In this document: positions 16,126 through 23,607 of the stretch, piece after piece | How the letters are laid out: every line of letters begins with the position of its first letter | How positions within the stretch are numbered: position 1 is the stretch's first letter | Assembly (NCBI GenBank): GCA_044370335.1 | Contig: JBILVS010000011.1 | Location: 1-40,116 of the forward strand | Direction: 5' to 3' | Source of the DNA: REEB509 sp044370335 | Lineage (GTDB): Bacteria > Pseudomonadota > Alphaproteobacteria > Caulobacterales > Aquidulcibacteraceae | Length of the DNA stretch: 40,116 nt | Notes under the pieces: generated by a model | Told to the model about the DNA's origin: nothing | Seen by the model: the letters and a program-made list of their open reading frames with translations, nothing else | Database searches by the model: none | Program-made: the position numbers and the translations under genes

Positions 16126-18057
16126 TTAAACGGGTTCGCGGCGCGACCGAACGGCGAGGCGCGGCGTCCGCGCGCCCTTCCCAAGAACAGCCAACGCCGC
16201 CCGCGCGATCCCATCGGCGTCAAGGCCTGCTTCCCTAATCATCGCCGCCGGCGACGCTTGGTCCTGGAAGCGGTCCGGCAATGTCAGTGATCGGATTTTC
16301 AGTCCCCGGTCCAAAAGCCCGGCGCCCGCCAGAAAATGCAGCACGAACGAGCCAAAACCCCCGACCGCGCCTTCCTCGATCGTGATCAGCGCCTCGTGGT
16401 CCCGCGCCAGCCGCGCGATCATTTCTTCATCCAAAGGCTTGGCGAAACGGGCGTCGAACACGGTCGCCGCAAACCCATGCGCCGCCAAGGCGTCAGCCGC
16501 CGACAATGTCTCGGCGAGCCGCGCCCCGAATGAAACAAGCGCGATGCTGTGCCCTTCCCGCATCAAACGCCCGCGCCCGATCGGAAGCGGCGTTACCGCC
16601 TCCGGCTCCACAACACCGCCCGCGTCCCCGCGCGGGTAACGCACCGCGCTCGGCCGATCATCAATGGCGACGCAGGTGGCGATCATCCGCGCGAGCTCGG
16701 GGCCGTCTGCGGCGCCCATGACAACGACGTCCGGCAACGCTCCCAAGAACCCGACATCGAACGAGCCTGCGTGGGTCGGCCCGTCCGCTCCCACAAGCCC
16801 CGCCCGATCAATGGCGAACCGCACCGGCAGCCGCTGCAGGGCAACGTCATGCACCACCTGATCGTAGCCCCGCTGCAGGAAAGTGGAGTAAATCGCCGCG
16901 AACGGCTTCATCCCATCCGCCGCCAAACCGGCCGCGAACGTCACCGCGTGCTGCTCTGCGATCCCGACATCCACGAAGCGATCGGGATAAGCGCGGGCGA
17001 ACCCATCGAGCCCGGTCCCTGCGGGCATCGCCGCCGTGATCGCCATAATCGTTGGATCCTTGGCCGCTTCCCGCATAAGGCTGTCGCCAAACACTTTGGA
17101 GAAGCTGGGTGCGGGGCTGCTGCTGCTTTTCTGCTCGCCCGTGACGACATTGAACGGCGTCACCCCGTGGTATTTATCCGCCGAAGCCTCCGCCGGCGCA
17201 TAGCCTTTGCCCTTCTGGGTTCGCACATGCACAAGCACCGGCTTGGTGTCGATCGCTTGCGCGTTGCGCAGGATCGCCACCAGCCCCTCAAGATCATGCC
17301 CGTCCACCACGCCAATATAGTGGAAGCCAAGCTCCTCGAACAAACCACCGCCCTGCACCGCGCTCCGCGCCAGGGCCTCACCCTTCTTAGCGACCTTGCC
17401 CACCATCGGCGGCAGCGCCTTGGTGACCCGCTTGGCCTTCTCCCGCAGCCGCAAATAGGTGTTGCCGGACAGGCTCCTGGCGAGATGATGCCGCAAAGCG
17501 CCGACAGGCGGGGCGATCGACATCTCGTTGTCGTTCAGAATGACGATCAGACGCTTGGTCGTCGCCGCCGCATTGTTGATCGCCTCCAGCGCCATGCCCG
17601 CTGTAATCGAACCATCGCCGATCACCGCCACGACATGATTATTCCGCCCCTGACGATCACGCGCCGCGCAAAAGCCGAGCGCCGCCGAGATCGACGTTGC
17701 CGCGTGCGCCGCGCCGAAAGGATCGTAAGGGCTTTCATCCCGCTTGGTGAAACCCGAAAGACCGTTCGCCTGCCGCAGCGTTCGCATACGACTCCGGCGG
17801 CCGGTGAGAATTTTATGGGGATAGGCTTGGTGCCCAACGTCCCAGATTAAGATGTCCTTGGGCGTATCGAAGACATAATGGAGCGCCACCGTCAGCTCCA
17901 CCACCCCAAGGCCGGCGCCCAGATGCCCGCCGGTCACGCTGACCGCTTCGATCATCGCCGCCCGCACTTCTTCAGCAACCTGATCGAGAGCGTCCGATGG
18001 AAGCGCCCGAAGATCCGATGGCCACACGATCGCGTCCAGAAGTGGCGGTCGAGACAT
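16126..18057 (-). CDS. dxs: 1-deoxy-D-xylulose-5-phosphate synthase
   Basis: The 643-residue thiamine-diphosphate enzyme condenses pyruvate and glyceraldehyde 3-phosphate in the first step of the MEP isoprenoid pathway. The TPP-binding motif runs from GDGSITAGM (residues 148-156) to LNDNEMSI (174-181); the catalytic glutamate region is DVGIAEQHAVTFAAGLA. The frame is open upstream to 18213, but the ATG at 18057 (protein start MSRPPLLDAIVWPSDLRAL) has an AAGGAC ribosome binding site and gives normal DXS length. It lies about 100 bp after pufM in the same direction; the puf-dxs order is known from Rhodobacter. The hairpin at 18120-18150 may lower read-through from puf. Confidence 0.96.
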   Translation of the reverse strand: MSRPPLLDAIVWPSDLRALPSDALDQVAEEVRAAMIEAVSVTGGHLGAGLGVVELTVALHYVFDTPKDILIWDVGHQAYPHKILTGRRSRMRTLRQANGLSGFTKRDESPYDPFGAAHAATSISAALGFCAARDRQGRNNHVVAVIGDGSITAGMALEAINNAAATTKRLIVILNDNEMSIAPPVGALRHHLARSLSGNTYLRLREKAKRVTKALPPMVGKVAKKGEALARSAVQGGGLFEELGFHYIGVVDGHDLEGLVAILRNAQAIDTKPVLVHVRTQKGKGYAPAEASADKYHGVTPFNVVTGEQKSSSSPAPSFSKVFGDSLMREAAKDPTIMAITAAMPAGTGLDGFARAYPDRFVDVGIAEQHAVTFAAGLAADGMKPFAAIYSTFLQRGYDQVVHDVALQRLPVRFAIDRAGLVGADGPTHAGSFDVGFLGALPDVVVMGAADGPELARMIATCVAIDDRPSAVRYPRGDAGGVVEPEAVTPLPIGRGRLMREGHSIALVSFGARLAETLSAADALAAHGFAATVFDARFAKPLDEEMIARLARDHEALITIEEGAVGGFGSFVLHFLAGAGLLDRGLKIRSLTLPDRFQDQASPAAMIREAGLDADGIARAALAVLGKGARTPRLAVRSRREPV

Positions 18058-18119
18058 CAAAGAGTCCTTTTCCGAAGGCCGCGACAGCGGCGCGCCTATG
18101 AAGGCTAAGCGAGATAAAC

Positions 18120-18150
18120 GGGCTGCGTCCGCATCGATCGGACGCAGCCC
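18120..18150 (-). terminator. Strong hairpin between pufM and dxs
   Basis: GGGCTGCGTCC (18120-18130) and GGACGCAGCCC (18140-18150) form a perfect 11-bp GC-rich stem with a 9-nt loop. It begins 8 bases after the pufM stop and is followed on the minus strand by GTTTATC, a weak T-tract. It could terminate most puf transcripts, protect the pufLM 3' end, and let dxs be expressed at a lower level. Confidence 0.7.
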
Positions 18151-18157
18151 CTTATCG

Positions 18158-19084
18158 TCATCGCGGCGGCGCGAAATGGTGCGCTTCCGCCCAGGCGAAC
18201 CAGTCGCTGACAACGGTCCCGGTCAGGAGGATACCGATGCCTCCGGTGAGCGTAGTCAGCACCGCAAACCACCAAGCCCACCGGTGCACAGACTCCATCG
18301 TGGCGTTAAAGCCCATGGTCCAGCGCCAGAACAAACCTGCCCGTTCCGAAGCCGTGCCCCGATCCGTGATCTGCTCGATTTCCCGCTCGCCGCCGTAGCG
18401 GCTGACGGCCAGGATCGTCGCCCCGTGCATGGCGAACAGAAGCGCCGAGCCGTAGAGGAACACGATCGAGAGGCAGTGGAATGGGTTATAGAACAGATTG
18501 CCGTAGGTGATCGAAAACGAGTTCGTCCAGTCAAGGTGCGGGAAAATCCCGAACGGGACCGCCTCGCTCCAGCTGCCCATCAGCAGCGGCCGGATGAAGC
18601 CAAGCACCAGATAGAGGAAGATCGCCGACGCGAAGGCCCAGGCCACGTGCGTGCCAAGCCCCAAGGCCCGCGCCCGCAGATAGGTCCGCGCCCACCACAG
18701 CATGATCGACACTGTCAGGAAGAAGCCCGCCATGACCCACCAGCCGCCCTGGTTGAGCGGCGGGAAGAAATTGATCCCTTGCTCCGGAGGCGGAGGATAA
18801 AGCGCAAGCCAGGGCAACTGCCGAACGAACTCCACGGGGTCCCAATTGACCGAAGCCAGCATATTGAGACCAATGATCTCAATCGCGATGAACCCGCAGA
18901 AAAGCGAGGCGACCCCGGTCCAGCCAAGATAGATCGGCCCCACCTGGGCATTGCCGATGATCCCCAACAACCGGGAGAACCAGGCGTCGCCTTCCCGCGG
19001 ACTATCCGCCGAAGACAGCGGAACGCCTTCTTCCACCGGGCCGCGAACCTGGATCTGGGTGAGAATGTTTTGATAGACAGCCAC
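18158..19084 (-). CDS. pufM: Photosynthetic reaction centre M subunit
   Basis: The 308-residue protein has the five membrane helices of PufM. Key histidines are visible: His183 (FPHLDW), His203 (YNPFHCLS; special-pair bacteriochlorophyll ligand), and His220 (FAMHGAT) and His267 (SVHRWAW) for the non-haem iron. Minus one for Met removal, these match the usual 182, 202, 219 and 266. The start is GTG (bases 19082-19084), with AGGGAGA just upstream, 15 bp after pufL. The C-terminus is a short tail (AEAHHFAPPR). No pufC (tetrahaem cytochrome) or pufX gene follows; dxs comes next. Confidence 0.98.
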   Translation of the reverse strand: MAVYQNILTQIQVRGPVEEGVPLSSADSPREGDAWFSRLLGIIGNAQVGPIYLGWTGVASLFCGFIAIEIIGLNMLASVNWDPVEFVRQLPWLALYPPPPEQGINFFPPLNQGGWWVMAGFFLTVSIMLWWARTYLRARALGLGTHVAWAFASAIFLYLVLGFIRPLLMGSWSEAVPFGIFPHLDWTNSFSITYGNLFYNPFHCLSIVFLYGSALLFAMHGATILAVSRYGGEREIEQITDRGTASERAGLFWRWTMGFNATMESVHRWAWWFAVLTTLTGGIGILLTGTVVSDWFAWAEAHHFAPPR

Positions 19085-19099
19085 AGTCGTTCTCCCTGC

Positions 19100-19924
19100 T
19101 CAGCCCCAGATCGGCAGCATGCGCCACCAGTTCCACCATTCCGGCCAACCTTGGGTCCAAACCGGGCCGCTGATGATGATGCACACCGCGCTCCAGAACC
19201 CAGCGGACAGGGCCAGGAACAGGCCCACCCGGTGGATGCCGAGGGTGCCGACCGAGTAGCCCAACACATCCCGGAAGAACGTGTCCTCATACTCCGGTGA
19301 CTTCACCACCTCGCCTTTGCCTGGATTGGTCGCCGACAGGATCAGTGACCCATGCAGCGCCAATGCGAAGGTGTTGGTGAAGAAGAACGTCACCGCAATC
19401 ATGTGCGCAGGATTGTAGTGGAAGTTCAGGTACGCATAGCCGGTGTTGGACACCCAATCGAGGTGCGTGAAAATCCCGTACGGGAAGCCGTACGACCAGG
19501 CCCCCATCAGGACCGGCCGAAACACCACCAGCGTGACATAGGCCAGGATCGCAACCCCAAAGGCCGCAGGCACATGCAGGCCGATGCCGAGCTTTCGGCA
19601 AATCTCCACTTCGCGGAGGGCCCACGAACAGAAGGCCCCAATTGCGCAGACTGTCACAACCTGCCAGATACCGCCCTCCTTGAGAGGCGCAAGCCCGAGG
19701 CCGTAACTCTCCGCAGGCGGATCGATACTGATGAGCCAGACGTTCCACGTCGGCCCCAAGGATGCGTCATAGAGAATGAGCGCGGTGCCCAGCGCGGCGA
19801 AAAACGCCGTCGTCACTCCGAAGAAGCCGACATAAAACGGCCCGATCCAGAAATCGAACAGGTCCCCGCCGATCAGCGTGCCGCCTCGCACCCGATATTT
19901 TCGTTCAAAACTGAGCAAAGCCAT
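19100..19924 (-). CDS. pufL: Photosynthetic reaction centre L subunit
   Basis: The 274-residue protein begins MALLSFERKYRVRGGTLIGG, a PufL hallmark. His154 (FTHLDW), His174 (YNPAHM; special pair), His191 (LALHGSL) and His231 (GIHRVGL; iron ligands) are all present. With PufM it forms the photochemical core that reduces ubiquinone. Five membrane helices can be placed along the chain. The ATG at 19924 has a CGGAG ribosome binding site. The 154-bp gap to pufA holds two RNA hairpins; pufM starts 15 bp downstream. Confidence 0.98.
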   Translation of the reverse strand: MALLSFERKYRVRGGTLIGGDLFDFWIGPFYVGFFGVTTAFFAALGTALILYDASLGPTWNVWLISIDPPAESYGLGLAPLKEGGIWQVVTVCAIGAFCSWALREVEICRKLGIGLHVPAAFGVAILAYVTLVVFRPVLMGAWSYGFPYGIFTHLDWVSNTGYAYLNFHYNPAHMIAVTFFFTNTFALALHGSLILSATNPGKGEVVKSPEYEDTFFRDVLGYSVGTLGIHRVGLFLALSAGFWSAVCIIISGPVWTQGWPEWWNWWRMLPIWG

Positions 19925-19999
19925 GGCCCGCTACTCCGCCGTCACGGACTGGGCTGCTCCGCAAGGGATCAGCCAGCCGAGTTGTGCAACCGTCTCCGA

Positions 20000-20037
20000 C
20001 GACGGGCGAATGCCGATGAGGGCAGCATTCGCCCGAC
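20000..20037 (-). ncRNA. Large pufA-pufL intercistronic hairpin
   Basis: CGGGCGAATGC (20003-20013) and GCATTCGCCCG (20024-20034) form a perfect 11-bp stem around a 10-nt loop, and two more base pairs extend it past one mismatch (20000-20001 with 20036-20037). It lies between pufA and pufL on the minus strand. In Rhodobacter, hairpins at the same place protect the pufBA message from 3' decay and so raise LH1 over reaction-centre protein; the same role is inferred here. Confidence 0.75.
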
Positions 20038-20046
20038 GCCTTGTTT

Positions 20047-20070
20047 GCGTTCGATCCGAAGATCGAAAGC
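20047..20070 (-). ncRNA. UUCG-tetraloop hairpin just after pufA
   Basis: On the minus strand, GATCGAA at 20061-20067 pairs with TTCGATC at 20050-20056 so that the RNA loop is UUCG. Two outer G-C pairs (20047-20048 with 20069-20070) continue it past a mismatch. It begins 9 bases after the pufA stop. UUCG loops are known to be very stable, so this may be the first barrier to 3' exonucleases on pufBA mRNA. Confidence 0.65.
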
Positions 20071-20078
20071 GATCAGGA

Positions 20079-20261
20079 CTAGGTCGAACCCACGTCCATG
20101 CTGATGGAAGCTGTCGGCGCAGAACGGTCGACCCCTTCGATCCAGTTGAAGCGATCGGTGCTCAACAGGATGAAATGGATCAGCACGGCCAGCGTGAACA
20201 GAAACACGGACAACCCAACCAGCACACGCCGGGGGTCGAACAGTAACCAGATTTTCCACAT
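20079..20261 (-). CDS. pufA: LH1 antenna polypeptide alpha
   Basis: The 60-residue polypeptide starts MWKIWLLFDPRRVLVGLSVF, typical of LH1 alpha. The bacteriochlorophyll-binding histidine is His29 in A25-VLI-H29, within one membrane helix, and Trp40 lies 11 residues later, as in LH1 (B875-type) rather than LH2 alpha chains. AAAGGAGA precedes the ATG. It follows pufB by 12 bp in the normal B-A order. The C-terminal tail is hydrophilic. Expression relative to pufLM is probably set by the hairpins downstream. Confidence 0.97.
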   Translation of the reverse strand: MWKIWLLFDPRRVLVGLSVFLFTLAVLIHFILLSTDRFNWIEGVDRSAPTASISMDVGST

Positions 20262-20273
20262 AACGTGTCTCCT

Positions 20274-20447
20274 TTAGTAACCGCCGACCCCTGGGAACCA
20301 GGGGCGCCAGAGCCAAACGAGCACATGCGCGCCAATCGCCACCAACGTGAACAGAATAAAGCCTCCCATGAAAGCGCCATGGAATTCTTTAGCTTCCGCT
20401 GCCGTCAGTCCAGACAAAGACCCTGTACGGGCGTCTCTTTCTGACAT
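20274..20447 (-). CDS. pufB: LH1 antenna polypeptide beta
   Basis: This 57-residue gene is short and easily missed. The translation runs MSERDARTGSLSGLTAAEAK, EFHGAFMGGF and on to WRPWFPGVGGY. The bacteriochlorophyll ligand is His41 in A37-IGA-H41, and Trp50 in WRPW lies 9 residues later, as in LH1 beta chains; the upstream EFH histidine (residue 23) is also conserved. GGAGGG precedes the ATG. It is the first gene of the puf cluster here, since no pufQ is found between it and bchZ. The final codons contain a 7-bp palindrome (20288-20304). Confidence 0.96.
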   Translation of the reverse strand: MSERDARTGSLSGLTAAEAKEFHGAFMGGFILFTLVAIGAHVLVWLWRPWFPGVGGY

Positions 20448-20477
20448 TACTTACCCTCCGTTTCAATTTTGGAGTGA

Positions 20478-20528
20478 TGTTGTGATTGAGCCCACAACAA
20501 GGCTTGTTGTGACGCAAAGCGCCACAAC
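20478..20528 (-). promoter_or_regulatory. puf upstream region with four TTGTG half-sites
   Basis: Four half-sites alternate in orientation: TTGTG 20480-20484, CACAA 20493-20497, TTGTG 20507-20511, CACAA 20523-20527. The middle pair forms a perfect 19-bp palindrome, CACAACAAG-G-CTTGTTGTG (20493-20511). The spacing does not fit the PpsR pattern TGT-N12-ACA. The array lies 31-81 bp upstream of pufB, where an operator or activator site is expected. The regulator is unknown. Confidence 0.55.
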
Positions 20529-20561
20529 TGGCGTTGGCCTGGCGAACAGGGACGCAAAGCG
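20511..20561. repeat. Direct repeat GACGCAAAGCG in the bchZ-pufB gap
   Basis: GACGCAAAGCG occurs at 20511-20521 and again at 20551-20561, 40 bp apart (about four helical turns). The first copy is embedded between two TTGTG half-sites. In a 173-bp gap with no gene this suggests paired sites for one DNA-binding protein; otherwise nothing identifies it. Confidence 0.5.
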
Positions 20562-20620
20562 ATCCCCCGCTCCAGCCCGGCTATTCCGTGCTCGGACGAA
20601 AGAGGCGAGCAAGCCGCCAT

Positions 20621-22069
20621 CTATCCCCCCTGTTTCAAGGCGAGGCGCGCGGCGGCGAACCGCTCGCCGCTGACAGAGCTTTCCCCCGCAAGCCGCGCAG
20701 CCCGTTCGGCGCTGTCGCGCAGGCGCTTCGCAGCGGAGATTCGCACCAGGACGGGTTGCTGCTCCACCGCCTCGTCGAAAGCGGCCTTAGCGTCCGCGTC
20801 CCACACCAGCTCGAGATGTTTGCGCGCCGGCGTCGCCTGCGCTTTGTCCATCTGTCCCGCCAGCGGCAGGATGTGGAACAGCGCATCGAACAGCGCGTTG
20901 CAGACCTCCTGCACCAGATAGGTAGCCCCAGCATAGCCCATATAAGGCGTGCCCGTGTGCCGACGGATCACCGCCCCCGGGAAACTCGCCGGGATAAAGC
21001 AGGCACGCGACCCGAGCTCCGCCATGTACATCCGCTCATTGACGCTGCCGAACATGACGAGCGGCGGCGTATCACGCAGCGCGCTTTGCACCGCCTCATT
21101 GTCTGGCTTCACCCCGGCCCGGCGGCTGAAGGAGAACGTGCACGGCAAACCGAGATCGCCTTCGAGAAACGCCCGCACGCCGCGCGCATAGGTCTCGTTC
21201 GCAACAATGGCGAAGCTGGCTGTGCCGAAGAAATCCTGCGTCACGCTCCGCCACAGATCCCAAACGGGCTTGATCGTGGTGTGCTTTTCGCGCTCGATGA
21301 AGGGCTCCGGATCAAGCCCCGTCAGCTCGCCCAGCGAGCGCAGGAAAGCCGTTGTCGACTGCAGCCCAATCGGCGCCTGCAGATAAGGCCGCTCCAGGGT
21401 TTCACACAGATTTCGTCCGAACTCGCGATAAAGGCAGACATTCACCTCCGCGTCCGCGAGCTTCTTCACGTCCGCCAAATGGCTCCCAAGCGGGAAGACC
21501 ATATTGACCTCAGCCCCAATGCCTTCGATCAGTCTGCGGATTTCCGCCAAATCGGACGGCAGGTTGAACATGCCGTAGGCGGCGCCGACGATATTGACTT
21601 TCGGCCTCGCCCCTTCCTTCCGGGGACGGAGCTTCGGAACTTTCCGCGCCCCGAACTGCGTCCATAGCCACGTCAAGGCCCGGTCCGCGCTCTGCCATTG
21701 GTCTTCGTCGATCGTCCGCGGCAGGAAGCGCTGGATATTTGTGCCCTCAGGCGTAACGCCGCCGCCGATCATCTCTGCAATCGAGCCCGTCACCACCACG
21801 GCCGGCAAAGACGGATCGAGCGTCTTCCACGCCCGTTTCATCGCGCTTTCGGTGCCGGTCTGGCCGAGTTCTTCTTCGCCCAAGCCCGTAACAACGATCG
21901 GCAACTCATGCGGCGGAAGCGCATCGGTGTAGTGCAGCACCGAGGTCACCGGCAGGTTCTCGCACCCCACCGGGCCATCAATTATAACCTGAAGGCCCTT
22001 GATGGCGGTGAAGGCGTAAACCGCCCCCCAGTAACCGCCAGCCCGGTCGTGATCGAGGATCAGCGTCAT
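20621..22069 (-). CDS. bchZ: Chlorophyllide reductase subunit Z
   Basis: The 482-residue protein is the NifK-like subunit of chlorophyllide a oxidoreductase (BchXYZ), which reduces ring B (C7=C8) and turns a chlorin into a bacteriochlorin. It begins MTLILDHDRAGGYWGAVYAF; Cys36 (GPVGCENLPVTS) matches the NB-cluster cysteine expected from BchZ. Its ATG overlaps the bchY stop (ATGA). The gene ends with TAG, 173 bp before pufB, leaving an intergenic region with regulatory-looking repeats in place of pufQ. Confidence 0.97.
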   Translation of the reverse strand: MTLILDHDRAGGYWGAVYAFTAIKGLQVIIDGPVGCENLPVTSVLHYTDALPPHELPIVVTGLGEEELGQTGTESAMKRAWKTLDPSLPAVVVTGSIAEMIGGGVTPEGTNIQRFLPRTIDEDQWQSADRALTWLWTQFGARKVPKLRPRKEGARPKVNIVGAAYGMFNLPSDLAEIRRLIEGIGAEVNMVFPLGSHLADVKKLADAEVNVCLYREFGRNLCETLERPYLQAPIGLQSTTAFLRSLGELTGLDPEPFIEREKHTTIKPVWDLWRSVTQDFFGTASFAIVANETYARGVRAFLEGDLGLPCTFSFSRRAGVKPDNEAVQSALRDTPPLVMFGSVNERMYMAELGSRACFIPASFPGAVIRRHTGTPYMGYAGATYLVQEVCNALFDALFHILPLAGQMDKAQATPARKHLELVWDADAKAAFDEAVEQQPVLVRISAAKRLRDSAERAARLAGESSVSGERFAAARLALKQGG

Positions 22070-23601
22070 GTGCCCACCGCCTCCTCTGCCGCCTTCGTCG
22101 CCGCCAGAGCCTTGGCGTACTTCGCTTTAAACTCGGCCCGCTCTTGCGGCGTCTCCTCCCAGACCCCCGCTGTGTCGCCTGTGCCGACGCCCTCGAAGAA
22201 GGCGTTCATCGCCGCAAACCGCTCCCGGTTGCCCAAAGCCGCGTTGATCACCATCGCGAGCGAGCCCGCCCCCGCAGCGCCCATCAGCGGTCGCGCCGAA
22301 ATGAGGTTTGTGAAGTAAAGCGCAGGAATCGCCCGCTCTTTGGCAAACTGCACCACCGGCGTCGTCCCGATGGCGAGATCAGGCGCATAATGCTCCACCG
22401 CCGCGATGTCCTGCTCCAAAGACGCCCGATAGCGGACCTGCGTCCCCCTCGCTTCAAGCCAGGCCCGGTCCGGCTCCGACCAAGCCGTCTGCGGACACGC
22501 CGTGCCCACATAGGGCACCTCAGCGCCACTCTCGACGAGCAACCGCGCGACCAGCAACTCCGATCCCTCGTATCCGCTGACGGTGATCCGTCCCCGGATC
22601 GGCGCGCGCGCCAAGGCCGCGCCGATCGCCGGCAACGCCTTGGCTTTCGCCGCTTCGATCAACGCCGGCGCCACCCCGCAGGCTGCGCCCACCGCCTCAA
22701 GCCAGGCCGCGGCGCCCTCGACGCCCACCGGCGCCGACCCGACAATAGGCCGACCCGCGGTTTCAAATTCCCGCACCGAAGCCGTGTAGTAAGGATGGAT
22801 CGCCGCCACGGCGGCGCAATCGAGCGCGCCGTAAAGCTCTCGCCACTCCCGCACCGGGGCCACAGGTCCCGCCGCCAGGCCCATAGGCTCAAGCAGCATC
22901 CCGATGACCACGGGATCGGCGGGGAACATCTCCCCCAAAAGCGTGATCGTGGGCCTGGTCGGCATCGTCGCGGGCGCCGCCACGGGCCCCGCTTCCGCTT
23001 CAAGCCGGGCGTAGCGCAGCATCGCCCCGGTCAGCACGTCCTTGGCTTCCGCATGCGTCGGCACGCCAAAGCCGGGCACGTCGATGCCGATGATCCGAAC
23101 CCCGTTAATCTCCTTTGGGAGCAATTGCAGCGGAACCCCCGAGGCCGTGGGGACGCAAAGATTGGTCACCACCACCGTATCGTAGAGCTCAGGATCGGCC
23201 AGCTTGAATACCGCTTCCCGGATGTCCTCGAAGAGCTTCCCCGTCACCAGGGTTTCGGAGTTGAACGGCACATAGCCGACCGTCCGTCTCGCCCCATAAA
23301 AATGCGAGGTGAAGGTCAGCCCATAGACACAGCAAGCCGAACCAGAGAGCACCGTCGCTGTGCGCCGCATTCGCAGACCCACCCGCAGCGACCCGAAGGC
23401 CGGGCACATGCTCTGCGGTTGGTCATGGGGCCCTTTGGGATAATCCGCCGCGTACTGATCAAGAATCTCCGAGCGTCCGGACGCCCGCGCCGCTTCTTCC
23501 AGAACCGAAGCCCCGCCATGGCATCCGCCGGCGGCGCTGTCCTGGAAGGACGGTCGCTCGGCCCCTTCGGGACTTCCCGTCAAGATCCGGTCGTCGCTCA
23601 T
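22066..23601 (-). CDS. bchY: Chlorophyllide reductase subunit Y
   Basis: The 511-residue protein is the NifD-like partner of BchZ. Cys66 (QSMCPAFGS), Cys90/Cys91 (GSACCVYG) and Cys149 (TNLCVPTASG) fit the cysteines that bind the [4Fe-4S] cluster with BchZ Cys36. The N-terminal about 55 residues contain a Gly/Cys patch (AAGGCHGGAS) also seen in other BchY proteins. It starts 6 bp after bchX with AAGGTG as ribosome binding site, and overlaps bchZ by 4 bp. Confidence 0.97.
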   Translation of the reverse strand: MSDDRILTGSPEGAERPSFQDSAAGGCHGGASVLEEAARASGRSEILDQYAADYPKGPHDQPQSMCPAFGSLRVGLRMRRTATVLSGSACCVYGLTFTSHFYGARRTVGYVPFNSETLVTGKLFEDIREAVFKLADPELYDTVVVTNLCVPTASGVPLQLLPKEINGVRIIGIDVPGFGVPTHAEAKDVLTGAMLRYARLEAEAGPVAAPATMPTRPTITLLGEMFPADPVVIGMLLEPMGLAAGPVAPVREWRELYGALDCAAVAAIHPYYTASVREFETAGRPIVGSAPVGVEGAAAWLEAVGAACGVAPALIEAAKAKALPAIGAALARAPIRGRITVSGYEGSELLVARLLVESGAEVPYVGTACPQTAWSEPDRAWLEARGTQVRYRASLEQDIAAVEHYAPDLAIGTTPVVQFAKERAIPALYFTNLISARPLMGAAGAGSLAMVINAALGNRERFAAMNAFFEGVGTGDTAGVWEETPQERAEFKAKYAKALAATKAAEEAVGT

Positions 23602-23607
23602 TGGCGC

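Noticed and set aside
16549..17850. 433-codon plus-strand ORF opposite dxs
   Set aside because: Antisense shadow; dxs on the other strand has all DXS motifs.
20288..20304. Palindrome CCCCTGG-GAA-CCAGGGG at the pufB 3' end as a terminator
   Set aside because: It lies in codons for the conserved WRPWFPG tail and precedes pufA by only a few bases, so termination there would remove LH1 alpha. It is probably a by-product of coding, though an RNA role is not excluded.
20478..20499. PpsR/CrtJ site in the puf upstream region
   Set aside because: TGT and ACA pairs occur, but with 10, 13 or 16 bases between them, not 12.
20448..20620. A pufQ gene between bchZ and pufB
   Set aside because: The gap is 173 bp, shorter than a typical pufQ gene of about 70 codons, and no frame shows the expected hydrophobic segment.
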